From Onchidella celtica (lineage: Eukaryota; Mollusca; Gastropoda; Systellommatophora; Onchidiidae), in the NCBI GenBank assembly GCA_963931925.1, contig OZ007576.1:12599082-12663081 (forward strand): a DNA stretch of 64,000 nucleotides, given 5' to 3'. The notes under the pieces were generated by a model. The model worked only from the letters and a program-made list of their open reading frames with translations, was not told the origin of the DNA and made no database searches. This document shows, one piece after another, positions 1-15,400 of this stretch (its first letter is position 1; every line of letters starts with the position of its first letter). A program made the translations under genes and the position numbers.

Positions 1-374
1 CAATTGCTGACTGTTGCAACTGAAAATGATGGTTCATTCCATTCGGCAATGTTTGAAAATCTCTCAACATCATACAGATCTCTGTGTTACTTCTCCCTAT
101 TTTCCAGTGTGTACATTGTGTTTGTGAGTTCTTTCTTCTGTTACCAAAAGCTTTAAATTGCCCTCCTTATATTTTCCTGCCATCCTTCCAAAGTTCTGTG
201 TGTCCTCCGTTTCAATGTCTCGCCTTGTTTGTTTTCTTCGCTTCTCTTTCATCCCTCTCCCTCCCGCAGTCCGTCACTCACGCTCCTCGCTCTCACCCAA
301 ACTCTGGGCAGCATAGTCTAGCTGTTGTATAGAGGAGAATGTTGGACTGGTGATTAAACTAAATTGCCACTTAC

Positions 375-497
375 CTTTTTGAATTTTTTGTCGATTGCAT
401 CAAAGAATTTTGCCTGCTCGGGCAACTGTTTGCTGATATCTCCTCCACCAAAAATTCCTTCCAGATACATCCATTTTCGTTGAACTTGTAGCCACAC
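375..497 (-). CDS. DNAH10: DNAH10 exon 32 (end of linker), 41 codons
   Basis: TTTAG precedes the exon and GTAAGT follows it; phase 0 at both ends. It begins [20 protein letters not shown] and ends in lysines (DKKFKK). The WMYLE.IF.GGDI block is conserved near the end of the linker, just before AAA1. It is the last exon in the window. Confidence 0.93.
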
Positions 498-3400
498 CTA
501 AAGATTAATGTTTAAAACGTTTGTTTCCACAGCAATGTTCTCACATAGTGTCAAGAGTATATTTCACCCATGTATTAACTTTTGAGATGACAAATTTTGT
601 CGCATGTTGACTCTATCCCCGTACATCAAATATCTCTAAACATCAGCCTGGACCTTTGGAACGCTATCTGTGTCTGTGATCTGCACAAAGTCAACCTTAC
701 TTTCTGAAAGTTTCGTGAAAGTCAGTCAGGGCAAATAGCATCTGCTAAAAGATTGCATAGAAATTTATGTCACACTGGTGCCAGAAACAAAATAATATAT
801 TATTATTCTACTTCGAAGATTTAAGCTAGTGTCAGAATATTATCCACTTGCATAATAAGATAATTATCAAATGCGTTTTATGCTTGTACTAATAAGGTAA
901 GGCAATTGAAATCATCACATGACAACCAATTGGAGTTGTAAACCATTAATATAAAGGACAGAACGGAACAGATACAGGATAGAAGAGATCTAACTTATCC
1001 ACCTCCCATTCCGCCGTCGCTAACCGCTCATGACAGTAAGCTGAACGATGCTGAACACTAAAAAACAAGACACAGGACCAAGAACCAAGAACCAAACAAG
1101 AGGAAATGAACAGAAAGAAAAAGGACAAGAAAGAACAACAAGTAACAAGAACAAACAAATCAAGAACAGGGCGCCAACAGCCTTTGGCAGATGTTATATT
1201 TAGATTCCCACTTACATCTAACACTTCAGATATCTTAGCGAGTGCCTTCTCCCAGCTCTGAACGGTGGAGAGAAATGGTCCAATATATCTTGAAGCGGAC
1301 ATGTTTTGTAAATTGACGCTCGTGTCATCTAAATTCTGTAGAATGTCGTCCACAGGACCTAAGATGTAAGCTTTCCGGTTGCCTTTCACGTAGGGATGGA
1401 CGATGAACTTGGCTTTCTTCCAGGCTTCCTCGACGTCAGTGATTCCCTAGTGCAGAAACAGGAATTATTTGTGAGGCCCACATGTCGTGCTCAGCACTTT
1501 CGAGATTGAGCCAAAAATAGCTGGATAGGGACTTATCGGTCTTATGCTAGTTTTCGGCATAAATAGATTCCTCAATCATTTCTTTGTGCCAGGGCAAACG
1601 GATTTTAATTGATTCTGCCTATAATTTTTTTTTCATTTTTCCTGATCGAATCTAATGGCCTTTTCAAATTTACGTAGACTCTAAAGGCGTTTTTCTCAAA
1701 AGTGACTTTTTTCTGCTTTGCCACCTTGAAATAGCCATAACTTGGTCAATTTTCAACATTTTTACATGAAATAAAGTGCATTCTTCTCGGGGCAGTTTGT
1801 GCTTTCACAGTAAAAACCTTAACTCAATTATGAAAGAACTGGCCAAGTGGACCATTTCCCTGAAACGCCTCACATTTCTAGTGCAAATGGTTTTAAATAG
1901 TTCACAGACGTATTACGTTTGTGTCAGTCCCATATGATTAGCTCTCCACCAAAAGAATAATGATCTTACTCAGCCGGCGGTGCACAATGCTCTGGATCAT
2001 GGCATTTCCCTACCTGCCTGTTTTAAAGAATGTCATGTTGGAATAAACTCCGTACAAAAGGCTACCAGAGACATGTCAGGCACCAGAGCAATGTAGGCAA
2101 ATCTTGTAGGGTATAACAAAACTGCTGTTACTTTTATTAAATACTGTTGTTACTTGTACATACGTACCCCTTGCGTTTTCGGCTTGGGGTTCGTACCTAT
2201 GCATACCTATCCGCAACCCTGTCTTTATCCTCAACCCTAAATCTTATCGAATACCTAACTCTGTCCCCCCCCCCCCAACCCCCACCCTTTCAATCCCCCC
2301 CCCTCCTCAAAAAGAAAACAAAACAGGAGTGAAAACAAAGAGGAAATCTGAAAGAATAATTCATTAAGGCTCTTGTCAGGAGTATTTCGGGAGAAGCTCT
2401 CTAGCTCTGGAGTCACAAAAGGCTTTACAATATATATCCATAGCGCAAAAAAACTTGTTGTACCTACATACAAGTAACGACAATCATTATTAAATACATC
2501 TTATGCGTTCAGTTAAATTATTTTTTGACATAGGCGGGAAGAGGGGGAAGGGGGGGGGGGGGGAGTGCAGCAACCGGATATAATCATATATAAACATAAA
2601 ATTCCAGCGAAATGATACGAAGATAAAAATGTACATTTTTGTAAATAAAGCAAAAAAAATTATTTTAATGTTGACCGTGAATCGCCTGGACTGGAAATAT
2701 ATTCGACGATTCGATTTCAAACCATCGTGCTAATAAATGAAAAGATTTTGAAGCAGCGATTAACTATGATTCAGTTGTGTCTTCACCTTCTCAATACCCA
2801 TCTCCTTGGTTGCAGCAACAACAATTTCCATGATTTCGTTGGTGAAGCGAAAGAGTTTCATACTGAAAATACCAGCCAAGGTGAAGGTCTTCGGGTTCAT
2901 GTCAAATGTCTGGCCTGTCTTCTCCATTAGCTCTTTCCAGTGACGCTCTCGCAGAGCTTCAGATTTCAGGTCCACGATCAACGGCAGTGATTCTCTTTTA
3001 AATTTCAGAAGAAAAAATGAGAAGAAACCCTAAGATGTCTTTGGGTTTCCCCACCGGGGATGCCCGCATCTTGGAAAACTTGGATTTGGACATTTAAAAA
3101 TTACTGTGTGCATGTATTATTTCGTTACCAGGTATTACTTTTGTAGAGGGTGCGAGAACATATCAGAAGTTTTCTAGGGGTGCAGGGTATCGAAAAAGTT
3201 GGGAACCGCCGCAAGTTAGACAGTCACCCTGTCGTGAGATGCTAGGGTGGATGTTTGATTTTGATGTGATTAGTTGTACTAGTTTTATTCTACATGCCAG
3301 CAGCAATTTTATTCCCTTAAAAGTTTAAAAATATTATGGCGGGTGTAAAAGGGACAACATAAGTAAATTTCAGAAATTACACACCATAAATCTCAGCTTT

Positions 3401-6400
3401 CAAAATGCACGCAAATGATTGCAAGTAAGTAGGGGAACTAACTAAAAAAATATATTAAAAAGTCATAATTCGGGAATTGCCTCCATAGGATCACTCTAGA
3501 AATGTGTACGAACTAGGCCCGGAACAGTTCTGGGCAAAGCAGAGAAGGCGTTAATGATAATAAATTATATTAATGACTGAGAAGAATAACACAATTAAAT
3601 AATTTATTGCCATGCAAAGAATGACTGCTAATGCTATTCCCCTGGAAATCCAGTTTCGCTCATTGTCCATACGCACCAAAACAATCCAGCCTACTCTGAA
3701 ATTTTTCAGCAGAATAGATACTGAACCTTTTTTTGTTTTTTTGCCTGTCCTCTACCATAATTATTGCCCTTTGCTCTGTTTTCGCTGCATCCAGGGCTGG
3801 ATTAACCATTAAGCAAAATAAATTCGTGCTTAAGGCATCAAGAGAAAGGGGGGGGGGGGGGGCACACAGTTTTTTCATTGCCGGATTTACCACGGATCAT
3901 ACTGGTACAACACGGCAAATGGTACAGCTGAACCAGGGTCCACAAAAAGGTGCCCCCACAATAAAAGTAAAAATTAAAGAATTTGCTGACCTAATAGACT
4001 CGTTTTTTTTTAAAATTTTAAAATGTATCCAAAAAATTGCCATGCGTCTAACGCGGCCGTATACGCAATGGAGAACGCTTCAGTGTTTGCAGTATGTTAT
4101 ATATACAGTAATATGGGGGCACCAACGTCTTTTCAGTGCTTAGCGCCTCTAAAGGGCTTGATCCGGCCCTGACTACATCCAATCAATTTCCCACACATGC
4201 AGTCCGGTTCATCGTTGGTTGCCCTCTTTGTTTTCATTATTTGACCTCTCCACCCCCACCGCCCCTCCTTTTCTGCCATGTCTATGGGCACCTCGTTCCG
4301 CTGCTTTCTACATGCCTTGTACAGTAGAACGGACGTCACCAGAAAGCACTCAGTGACTTACTTGAACTGTTTCATCTGCTGGTCTAATGAGTGGGCAGCT
4401 GGCAGTTTACGTACATGTCTGGGCATCTTCCTCAGCTGTTTGATATAATCATCTATACCTCGGTTCAGAACTTCAATATCGAGATCAGCCCACAAAGTCT
4501 CGGACCACTTTGCTGTAGCAGCCTGTACAGGGAACAGCCAAAAATAAGAGAGGCAACAATGGCTATTTCTATAGCTGCAGCATTTGCTGCGAAAAAAAAA
4601 GAGCCGAAATGTTCAGAGCACGGAAGGCTATAGGAGTCTCCAGTGTGGAAGTGACAAGTAACATTCTAATTTTTTTTTTTATGTACTAGATGAAGTTCCC
4701 GGCATTGTCCGGGATAAACCCGTGAATCCACCGTACCATCTCTCTCTTTTTGGTCTAGAAGATTCCCATATTCTACAGGAAAACATACTACTGATTTCAT
4801 GCGCACCAGAGCACTACGCACTCATTTCTGGTAGTGAAATTGCGCGCACCGAACTAAACGCGTATTAACACATCGTTTCCGGTGCAGTGGGCTTACCACA
4901 GGGAGCCAAAACAAAGATCATTGTATTTTACATTTTTACAACTTTAAAAAAAAAAAAATACCTGAAACGTGAATCAACATAATCGGTCAACACAAAAGCG
5001 ATTGGACTAGATTCATTGACACTTAGGAAAATTAACTTTATAATTTTTGAAACTGTCATTTAGGCTCTACCGTTGAGCAAAAAAAAAGGGTCAAATTGCA
5101 CCACAATGAATTACTCCCGCCACTATCTTTTTTTTTATAATAAGATTTGTTTTTTGTCTGTGAATGGAATTTCAGCCAATACTGGCTTCAAGTTTCGTAC
5201 GCCAGGTTGGGGGAAAGTGACGTTTAAATTGTTGTGCTGTAATGAATCATGGCATAAGTATGTTGATCAAGGCATAGGGTACTAACGTTTACGCAAATAA
5301 ATTCATTAAGTCACAGTATACATGGCTTTACACAGTACACTCAGGTTTCTCCAGCTAACATTAAAACCTTCTGTTACGAAAGGTTTTTAATTGCCCTCCT
5401 TATATTTTCCTGCCATCTCTCCATGGCTCTGTTCTCCGTTTCAAAGTCTTGCCTTGTTTGTCTTTCGTTTCTCTTTCACCCCCCCCCCCCACCCACCCAA
5501 CCCCACCTTCCCCCTAATCCGTCATTCGCCATCCTCTGGCAAAGGTCCAACAATAATATTATTATCTTTAAATTTGCCACATACGCTTTGTTCCCTATAG
5601 AGAGCAAAAATGACATTCATTCCTTGCAGCTGTCCCTTGACGTCCATAAGTTTTTCATGAACTGTAATGGGCAGTTCCAGCAGTTTTTCTGCCAGAGCCA
5701 AATCAACACGTCGTTCTTCCAGTTCTTCGTATTCTTCTGAATATTTCTGCATCAGTGAGTCGCCTGTGGGATAGAAAAGTTCAGAACGTCGGTATACAGT
5801 TTCAGAGAGATTATTCCTTCCTTTCCCATTTTCCCGCCTTCTGTCTCTCCTGTTATCTTCTCAGAAACAATGAAATGTGGGCAGAAGGGGCGTGAAAATA
5901 ACCCCAAAAATGCAAGTTTTCGTTTTTCGTATGGTATCGTAAATATCAAAATATTGCAGAAGTTTTCAGATTTTATGTGAACTACATCTGGTTGAATTCC
6001 ATTTTTCTCTGTCAGATTACGCTTGGAGAATTTTATTTTACCCGATCGCCTGTCATTGTTTTTAAAAAGACAGAGAAAAGAGACAGAGATGAGACCCACA
6101 CGAAAGATAAGGCTGAACGTTTTCGCTCCCAGTCTAAAATGTTTCCGTCAAGCGCTGAGAAAATATCAAAACATTTCTCGCCCGTCTTTAACCATAACAC
6201 TGCTATTAACTGATTTTATCCGTCATTTACGGTGATTCCTATTTGTTTACAATCCTCATCTAATTTCCTTTCCAAAAATATATAGTTATTGTGGCTTTAT
6301 TTACTTTATTTCCATTTAGGAATGGCCATTTTGATATACCACCATAATTCGTTAAAAAGCTCCTTAGCACTGGGGAAATGTGTATGTAACAGTAATAGGG

Positions 6401-9400
6401 TTAAAGAAAAAGAAAAAAAAATTATGCCAACAGTTTTGCAAACTTTACAAATCACTAAATATCTCTCTTTTCGGATCTTTACTACTAGAAACCCTGGGCA
6501 TTGCAATGGTAAAGTATACATTGTGAGTTGTAGAGATTTTCTTCCGTTCAGTGTGCTGAAAAAGCACAGCTTCTCTGGATTCCTTCGAGATTTTAATGGA
6601 CTGACATTGATGCTAAATGTGTAGAAACTAGAAAGGCCCCTAAATAACAACGGTGGATTTGCAGTAAAATAAGAAATCCCAGACAAACGCAGGATACTGT
6701 CAACCAGCGCATCACACCATCATACACGTACAGAACACATAGAGAACTGTCATGCCATCCATGCACATGTTGGCGTGTGACACTTTTGGATACTTCACCA
6801 ACTTGTTGTCACAAGGTGCCATTGAACAAACATTTTTCTTTCCACTGCGTAGAAAGCGTTCATCGTGGACGATTACATAAATGAGAAATTATTAACATTT
6901 CTTTGATGTTATAAAGCTAAATTATGATTAAGCCTTATACAAGTTCTGTAAGTTAAACTAACACTATTCTTGCGGGGCCCCTCTAGTTAATGCAAAGTAA
7001 GTTTATGAGATTTGGTAAGCTTGGTATTTCAGCGAACTAAAGTTTGAAGACCATAAAGAAATCAGCTGGTCAAACATATAAAAAAGGTATCAAAATTATT
7101 GGTCTTTCGGGGATGGGGGGGGGGGTGGACCTGTTAGCTTAAGGCGTGAAGGTTGCTTTCAGACCATGGAAGAATGCAGCATGAGGACCACATAGAAGGA
7201 GTTGTCAGGGATCATGGCCTTTCAGCTCCATCACTTACCATGTTCTACAAAACAGTATGTTCCTCCAGAAATGTCAGTTTGACAACGCTGAAAGATGTGT
7301 ACCCAGAGCAATCAAAGCCTATCTAACCATTGTCAGCCCATCCCCGCCCAGCATCCACATCATTCTGATGCAGTCTCAGCTCCCAGGGGAAGGTCACTTA
7401 TTTCGCATGCGGTCTATAGGCTGCCAAAAAGACTGTTTTTTACGGCGAGGTGCTGCAGGGCAAACGTTCTCAAGGAGGCCAGCGAAAACATTACAAGGAT
7501 ACGCTGAAATCTTCCTTAAAAACCTTCAACCTGGACACTACCTGCTGGGAGGAGGCCGCCCAGGACAGAGCCAGCTGGCTCTCCTCCAGCCGCAAAGGCG
7601 TTTAATGTGCTGTGCGAGGGCAGCAGGGCTGCGGCTCAGAAACAGCGACGACAGGCGAGGAAATCCAAGGCCGATGACCCTCATCCAGCAGCCACCATTC
7701 TCTGTCCTCATAGCCGGAGGTCCTGCTCTGCGCACAGTGGACTCAGCAGCAACATGAGCACTCACAGACAACCACCACCCCCGCCCCCTTAATGTCTCGA
7801 TGGTCTTAGACGAGCTGACGAACAACAGCAACCCAGTGCACCAACTTACCAAGTTTTAAATCTTCTCCCACAGAGCCGGGGCCTTCTTGCATAAACCGAT
7901 CATAAAACATCTCACACTCGTCCTTGAATGCCGCAACTTGTCTCTCGGTGATCTGTTACAGACATAGCCTTCGTTATTAGTTTCACTGTTTTATCATTAT
8001 GTTGACCATTTCATTAGACTAAAGTATAATATTATTGTAGTGTCATTGTTTTAAATTGCACAGTACTATAATAAGCAGCTGAGGATGACAATTTGCAAAC
8101 AAATGAAGTGAGAGTGGTCTAAACTCAAACCGAATAATCATTGATGGATGTAAAATACCATTTGTCTGAGGCAGCCATGTCGATTTAACAATTGACATAT
8201 CCATGCCATCGCCACAACGACAGAACAAGAACAGCATAACAATGTCAATGAATGTTCCATGAATGGCAGTAACATCAGTTTAGACCTGACATTGAGATAT
8301 ACTTACCGATTAAGTTATCAGGCAAAAATAGCCGTGAATGAGATTTTTTTCATGATAGATAATAAAAACATACAAATGAATTCTCGGTGATTATATTATA
8401 CTTAACTGGTTAACTTGGACGTTAAAGAGACATTGACATCTATATAAAAAAAACAGCAAGGAAAACAAATTCACTACTGCGAGGAAGAAATGCCCAGACC
8501 TGAAAAAATTACATCTGAAAGATAGTTCTTTTTGCTGCTATGTCTATTCCTTTGGCATGAAAGCGAAGTATCGTAATTTTGTAATAAATGAAAATAGGCC
8601 TAAAAATAACGAATAATGCTTTCTCCTCAACAATGATGGCCTCCCTCCTGCCTTTGTTTTGTTTCGACTATAGGCTAAACTTCCGGTTGCGTTTCAAAGT
8701 TTGAAGGCACGAGTTTCTGTGCCGTCTGCCTTATGCACGGGTCATGCGGGTGTTACTGTGCCAGCTGTGAGTTGTTTTCTACCTAGATCTACATAATCTG
8801 TGTGCCAACTGAGTAACTAGATGCAAACCGTTCCTTGAACGGGTCCTTACACGAGTTGCAAAGAAATAAGAACAAAAGTATTCTGCTAAAGACTATACCA
8901 TTCGGAACTTGGTCTTCACAGCAATCAGGCGGCAGTCACGATTTTTGGCCTTCAAAAGGAATTTCTCATAAATATGCGGAAGTTCTACCTGCAGTGTCAT
9001 CTCTTCTCCTGGTACCTGATGGGACAAGACGAGGGTAATGTTGGCAAACATTGCTTGCAACTCATCTAATAAGATCATACCGCTCAGACATATCGAGACG
9101 GAACGAGACGATGTTTCTTATCCTTTCACCAAAAACAGCCTGATGAAAAGAGGTCCAGCTGTATCAGTTGTCAGTTATGATATCATGAATGTCACTCAAG
9201 GGTCAAGATGTTAACATTAGGTACAGTTTAACGAAGCAGTTGAGTTCCATGTCATGAGGAGCTGCCTCGTGCAACCAGGAACACATACCACAGGTAGTGA
9301 ATGTCAAACAGGCTATTTATGATTTGAAGCAGTGGCTGTTTGGCGAAAGAAATTTACACTGCGATATTTATCTGTCAGAGCCGGATTTAGATTAAAAGAA

Positions 9401-12400
9401 GACCTAGGCTATTCCAGCTGTGAGCCCCCCCCCCCCCTCCCCCCGATCTCCTACCTGGAGGAAGATGGAAGTGTTTTAAATCATTTGAGTAACGGCAGTG
9501 ATGATTGGTAGGTGTTTAAACTTCTGCACTTCGCAATACTTTCTAGAAAGGACATTAAGCTAGGAAAATTACAATGCCAGCGAGCCCTCGATTTTGATTC
9601 CCTAGTATAGGTGTCAGCCTACCTGGCCTAATGGTGAATCCGGCACTGGTATCTGTGCAGACTGACCTAAATATGATGGGTGTGGAAGATTGTACTCACC
9701 AGGTAACCATACACAGTGAGAATCCTGTACTCTTCCTGGATCTCTCTCCACCTCATCTCCCAGTCCAGCAGGTTGTCCTTCATACTCTTGATTGTACTCA
9801 GGACTGACTTTAGCTCTTCCAGGTTGTCAGTGGAATCTTCCAGATCTGATGATTTATCCTGTCAATTGTTTGGAAACAGTGGGCATATAAGTTCAGGTGA
9901 ATCATATGGAGTGAACGTAAAACGACTTTTGAACACAATTTATATAAAACAAATCATGGGCAAAAGAACTGCAATTGATGATAATCAAATCACAACAGTA
10001 ATGCTTTTCACCACATCCGAGACACAGAATACCGAGACGGACGATTCCTTCTTTCTCTATTATTATGTCCACAACTTGCGCGCGTATAAGCACTAGGAGT
10101 ATTGCTCACAGAGCTCAATGGTACTGGTCTTTTCTTTCAATAAATTATGAAGAGATGTGGTGCGAATTGTCGCATCGTTGACATGGATTATACGCGCGCA
10201 AGTCGACTGACGGAATTTGGCGAATTGAACCGTCTCGGTACCCTGTGCCTTGGACCACACTCTTCAACTGCTTCATTAAATTACGAAACATGACTGACTA
10301 TCACCGAGTCGGCTGAAATGCACACGTTTTGTTTTTCATAACTGCTATAAAAATCATTCGTAAACAATGATTTCAAATTTGTCATGTCTGTTTCGAATAA
10401 AAAATATATATGAAAAGGAGTAAATGATTCTTGTTCACCATTAAGTATTTTCTAAAGTGGAATGAGACCAAAGAAAATCAGACATGCGTTTGAGAAACTC
10501 ATTGACTAGTTATGCATTGTTTGCTTTTAAACTATATATACTTTGTAAGATTTGAAGCGGGTTTGGACATTTTTACCCAGTTTGAGTCATACTGTTTATA
10601 TTCACGACATCAAATTGATTGTGATTGTTATTTATGAGTAGATTAGCCTGTATCACAGACTAATAAATTAACCAGACTGGATGATGCCATTGTGTGACGT
10701 CACAAAACAGCGAAAGGTCATGAACCATCAGCCATATTAGGTTTAAGGTATCGACCGACGCTTCAGCATAGCTACAATTTTGAATGACACCATTTTGACG
10801 CGCATACTGAAGGCGGAAGTTTGGTTCCGCACCAAGAAATTAATACATGTACAACCAATCTTGGCAAATGAAAAGAAATTTCTACTGCAGATAGAACTAG
10901 AATCGGAATTTCCCGAGCGGCGGCCATGTTGGTTATACAGTCGTCGCTCGGGAAATTCCGTAAAAAACGACACAGCCCGAAGCTCGTGTTTCCAGTCTGG
11001 TTAATTTATTAGTCTGTGGCCTGTATATAACTGATTTTGAGTCCGATTGGTATTTTACATTATATATTTTGTATACGTTTGAGAAAGCAGCGAATATGTA
11101 TCTCACCATTAGTTCCTCGTGTATGATGTGCAGCTTATGCTGCGCTTGTTCATGCAGTTTCTTCCCCAGCAAAGTTATCCACTGATGGGCATGTCTGATA
11201 GCAGCTTCAGCTAGAGGTTCAGTGCTCAACTGAATGCAGTCAATCAATTTGTCATGACTTTGATGTGAGATTTCCCGGATACATTTAAAGTAATACTGAA
11301 ATTTGGCGTCGAATTCGAGCGGAGAGCGAGGTTTTTCCAGCCACTTGTCTAACATATCCTCCTGTTGGATATTCAAAAGCCAAAACGCCAAAATTGGTCA
11401 CAAGAAAGTATTTCAAAGAAATAAAATGTTCAGTACTTTTAATTCGAAGTCACACACACAAAAAAAAAGACTAATTAATTTGCCCCTGAACCTTCTAATT
11501 AGATAACCTTTCACTTTTTACCTTTACCCAGGCATTGTCCACCCACTGCAGGATGTAGCCAACCCCCCCCCCCCCCGCTCCCCTCCAACAATGACTTCCA
11601 TTCCTTATCTGCCTGATGTCTTCTTCACCCATGTAGTTCCCCCTCTCTTTTTAATATGATCCTGCCATCTTCTTCCTGGTCCTCCTCATGTTCTTCCTCG
11701 TGCCCTTGGTTGCCACTCAGTGCAGAGTTTTGTCCATCTATTATCATTCATCCTTCCCAATACTATTGTCCGGCCCAATTCCACTTTTGTCCTTGCAAGA
11801 ATTTTACTATGTCATTAGATTACCTACTATATTAAAATGAAACTAATATATGTCCAGACCAGGTAACCCGCCATGGTAGGACTCGTTCATTATCATTTAC
11901 GTGTAAGCCATGTGACATCACAATGACTGGTAACTCTGACAATAACAAACATTGATTATGTCCCACCTTGTCTGTTCTCCACAGCTGCTTGTACCTTTTC
12001 CATCGAGACATATATTTCTGGACATTGAGTAGAATCTTGAAGATGATCTCCTCGCACTCTGTGACCAGTTCAATGACTTCAGGGTTACCGGCTACATCAG
12101 GGAAGAAAGAGAAGACATACGGCTCTTCCAGTGCTGGCACTTTCTGAGGCGGCGCTTCTGTATATGTCCCGTTCATCCAGCGAATAAACTTTTTTGTTCT
12201 GAAAAGTACAACATCGCTAGAAGTTAATGGTTTTTTCCCACAAAAAGAAACAGTGCAACAATCCGCTCTTTCTCTAGATTTTATTTTCTTTTAATTGGCA
12301 ATATGCAAAATGTACAGGCGATACAACGAATGAAAAAATGAACATAAGAACATCACAGTTATCATTAAGTCTTCTTCGTTTCAATATAAACAGTAAAAAC

Positions 12401-15400
12401 AAAGATATTGCTTCCTCTAAATATCTAAGACTAAATTGGGATATAAATGGTAAATATCTGCTCAGCATTAGCATTAGCACAGTCTGTTACTACGAATAAA
12501 CCACGGAAACCCAGGTTTATGTTTACATCACTGGACAAGTAGAAAATTTGTCGAACAAGTCAAAATAAATATTTGAAACAAAATACTTCATTCTGAACAA
12601 AGAAGTGGTAGCAAGACCTAACATGAAAATTCACTCTTTCATTATATCCCACCGGTACTGACTACAAAGAGACATCGCTCTCACCCCTGGCACGATTTGT
12701 AACGCAAAATGTGTAAAAAAAAAAAAAAAAACAGTCTCAGGTTAATAGTTATTAGTGGAAATAACACATGACCAATGTAAAAACAGGCTCAGGTTAAACG
12801 TTATTAGTGGAAATAACACATAACAAATGTTAACACAGACCCGGGTTAATGGTAGTTATTAATGGAAATAACACATAAGCAATGCAAAAACAGATTCAGG
12901 TTAAAAGTTATTTGTGGAAATAACACATAACAAAAATGTAAAAACAGACTCAGGTTAATAGTTATTAGTGGAAATAACACATAACCAATGTAAAAACGGA
13001 TTCAGGTTAATAGTTATTACTGGAAATAACATATAATCAATGGCGCAATGGCAACCACAACAGCACTAAAACAGATGATAGGAACACACCTGGCCACCAC
13101 ATCTCTGGCTGCAGAAACCACAGTTTTGTAGATATCATTGGTCTGTGGGTTGAGTATCACATCTGGCGGTGCTAGTAGGCTCTCGATAGCAAAAAACGGG
13201 CGGTTTTGCTTCAGTTGGAAGTTATACCATTTCAGATTATTTATCACCATCTGTGATAAAATAGAGACGTAAAAGAAACGAAAGACCCGTCAGTTGAATA
13301 CAACCCATTAGTCCCTGATTCATCAAACCAGCCTACCAATCTACTAACTAACCAAACTGATCATCCGACGGAGCAACTGACCAATCAACTAACGAACAAA
13401 ACCACTGAATACGTGACCAACTGACCAGTCCACCGCGAAATAAAATCCGATGATTCGGATGACCTACTGATGCCCCACATTGGTAGCTATTTCCTGATTA
13501 ACACATCAGATTACTACCCACCTCTGTTATTGAGTGGAATATTTTTCTCTCCCAAAATTTGCAAAAGGGTGCCAGCCAGTTGAATTTTTTGGTGCCTTCA
13601 GTCAGAGAGGTCTCTGTTTTGGCAATGAGAATACCGATACTAGCAACACTTCTGACGGTATTCTCCACGTCTTGATCACGATGTACCATAGCAAGGTCGT
13701 ATTTTTCCTGCAGAAGACAAAAAATAATCGTACCTCGGATGCCAAACTGCAGTGGAAAGTGATCAAAGTATTTTCATACGCACGGGGTGCTGTGATGTAT
13801 AAGAATTATTTAATGGTGAAAGGCAAGGAAGAAAGACAATGCATGTTGCTAACATAAGAATGCTGTTACAAGTACGTATGTTCCCAAGTTTTGTGTGGGT
13901 TTTTGTTGTTTTTTTTTAATTAGGGGTTTGTATTTTAAAGCCTTTCGTAACTCCAGAGCTAGAGAATTTCTCCCGAAATACTCCTAACTACAATATTAAT
14001 TAAGAGTTTTTTTTCACATTTTCTTTTTGTTTTCTTCCTGTTTTTTGGTTGAAAGGGTAAGGGGGCAGGGTTGGGGATTCGATAAGATTTAGGGTTGAGG
14101 ATAGGGAGGAGGTTAGGGATAGTGCTTACACGTATAAGCGTCAACTGCTTGGGGTGGGTACGTACTTATAACAACAGCCCTAAAATAATGAGCAAACTTG
14201 AATTGGAGATGACAATAAAGTGTTGAGAAAAAGCTCTCCGCTGTCAAGCAATGAAATTTGGTGCTTTAAGCCAAGGATTATCCCTGTGATTCTGTAAAAT
14301 GTAGAGCCTATCTATTATGATGACGTTTTCCTCTCTGTTCACTTAGTTGGTCCTGCATTTACATCTGACTTAATGCAAATTTTCTTCATTTCTTGGCTGA
14401 CACTTTTACGTCTAAATATACATAAGGAAAACTTTAATTATATTTCTATTATCCGTCAGTTCAGCATGTCAAAAGACGTCCGATACAAAGATGTCTGTAA
14501 AAAAGGACTTGTAGGCACGCAGCATCAATACTGAGTCCTGGGAGGACCTTGCTGCTGACCGGACAAGATGGAGAGGCACCGTGAACCAGCACCTCAGGTT
14601 GGGGGAAGAGAAGCTGATGAATTCCGAGGCAGAAAAGAAGGCCCAAAGAACGGAGCGCATCAGCTCCCACAGACCAGAGACAGCGCAAAAATTTTAATGT
14701 GACATCTGCGAGAGAGACTGTCACTTTCACATGGGTCTCCACGACGCTGCCCCGGACAACCAGATAGACAGGAGAATTGATAACTTGGATGCACATCTAT
14801 GCTCGTTTCATGATGGATGTCACAAATCCCAGACTGGGAGATGTAATAAGTTATGACAGGACAACAATCACGAACAAACAAGTTAACACTTAACAGAACA
14901 ATCCATCAGACTCACACATTTATTAAACATAATTATACATATAATAGCGCAATTACATATATTATATTATTGAAATGACTGCCGTACAACGGCCTTATTC
15001 TCACACACACGCTCCCTCGGATCCACAATCCGGTAGTTACTCCTAAAGGCACTTCGGCCTCAGCCTCTCCCCTCAGGGTCTTAATAGTACATTAATGATT
15101 CACTGGCACCGCAGTCTCTCAATATCACCTTCCTATTGTCATACACCTTAGCACTCCCCTAGCACCTCCGCAGGGCAATAACACATTATTATTTCCATAG
15201 CCATCAACATGGCAACAACATAATATCAGTTCACTAGCCTATCAACATGGCAACAACATAGTATCTCATTCACTCTCATATCTACGTCCCTGCCCGTGGC
15301 CTGACTGCCACGACTTTATGTGCCTCTACTGTCCTGCACTGACAGCCTCACTTCTGGCCTATGTGTGGCCTCCGGCCCTATGCGGGCCTATCCCCTGTGC

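Noticed and set aside
8893-9078. Exon 26 starting further upstream at the Met near 9078
   Set aside because: The extra residues match nothing in dynein; the CAG at 9016-9018 with a pyrimidine tract gives the expected length and phase.
14461-14881. Minus-strand ORFs before the gypsy LTR
   Set aside because: The plus strand reads as a LINE C-terminus; the minus frames are shadows.
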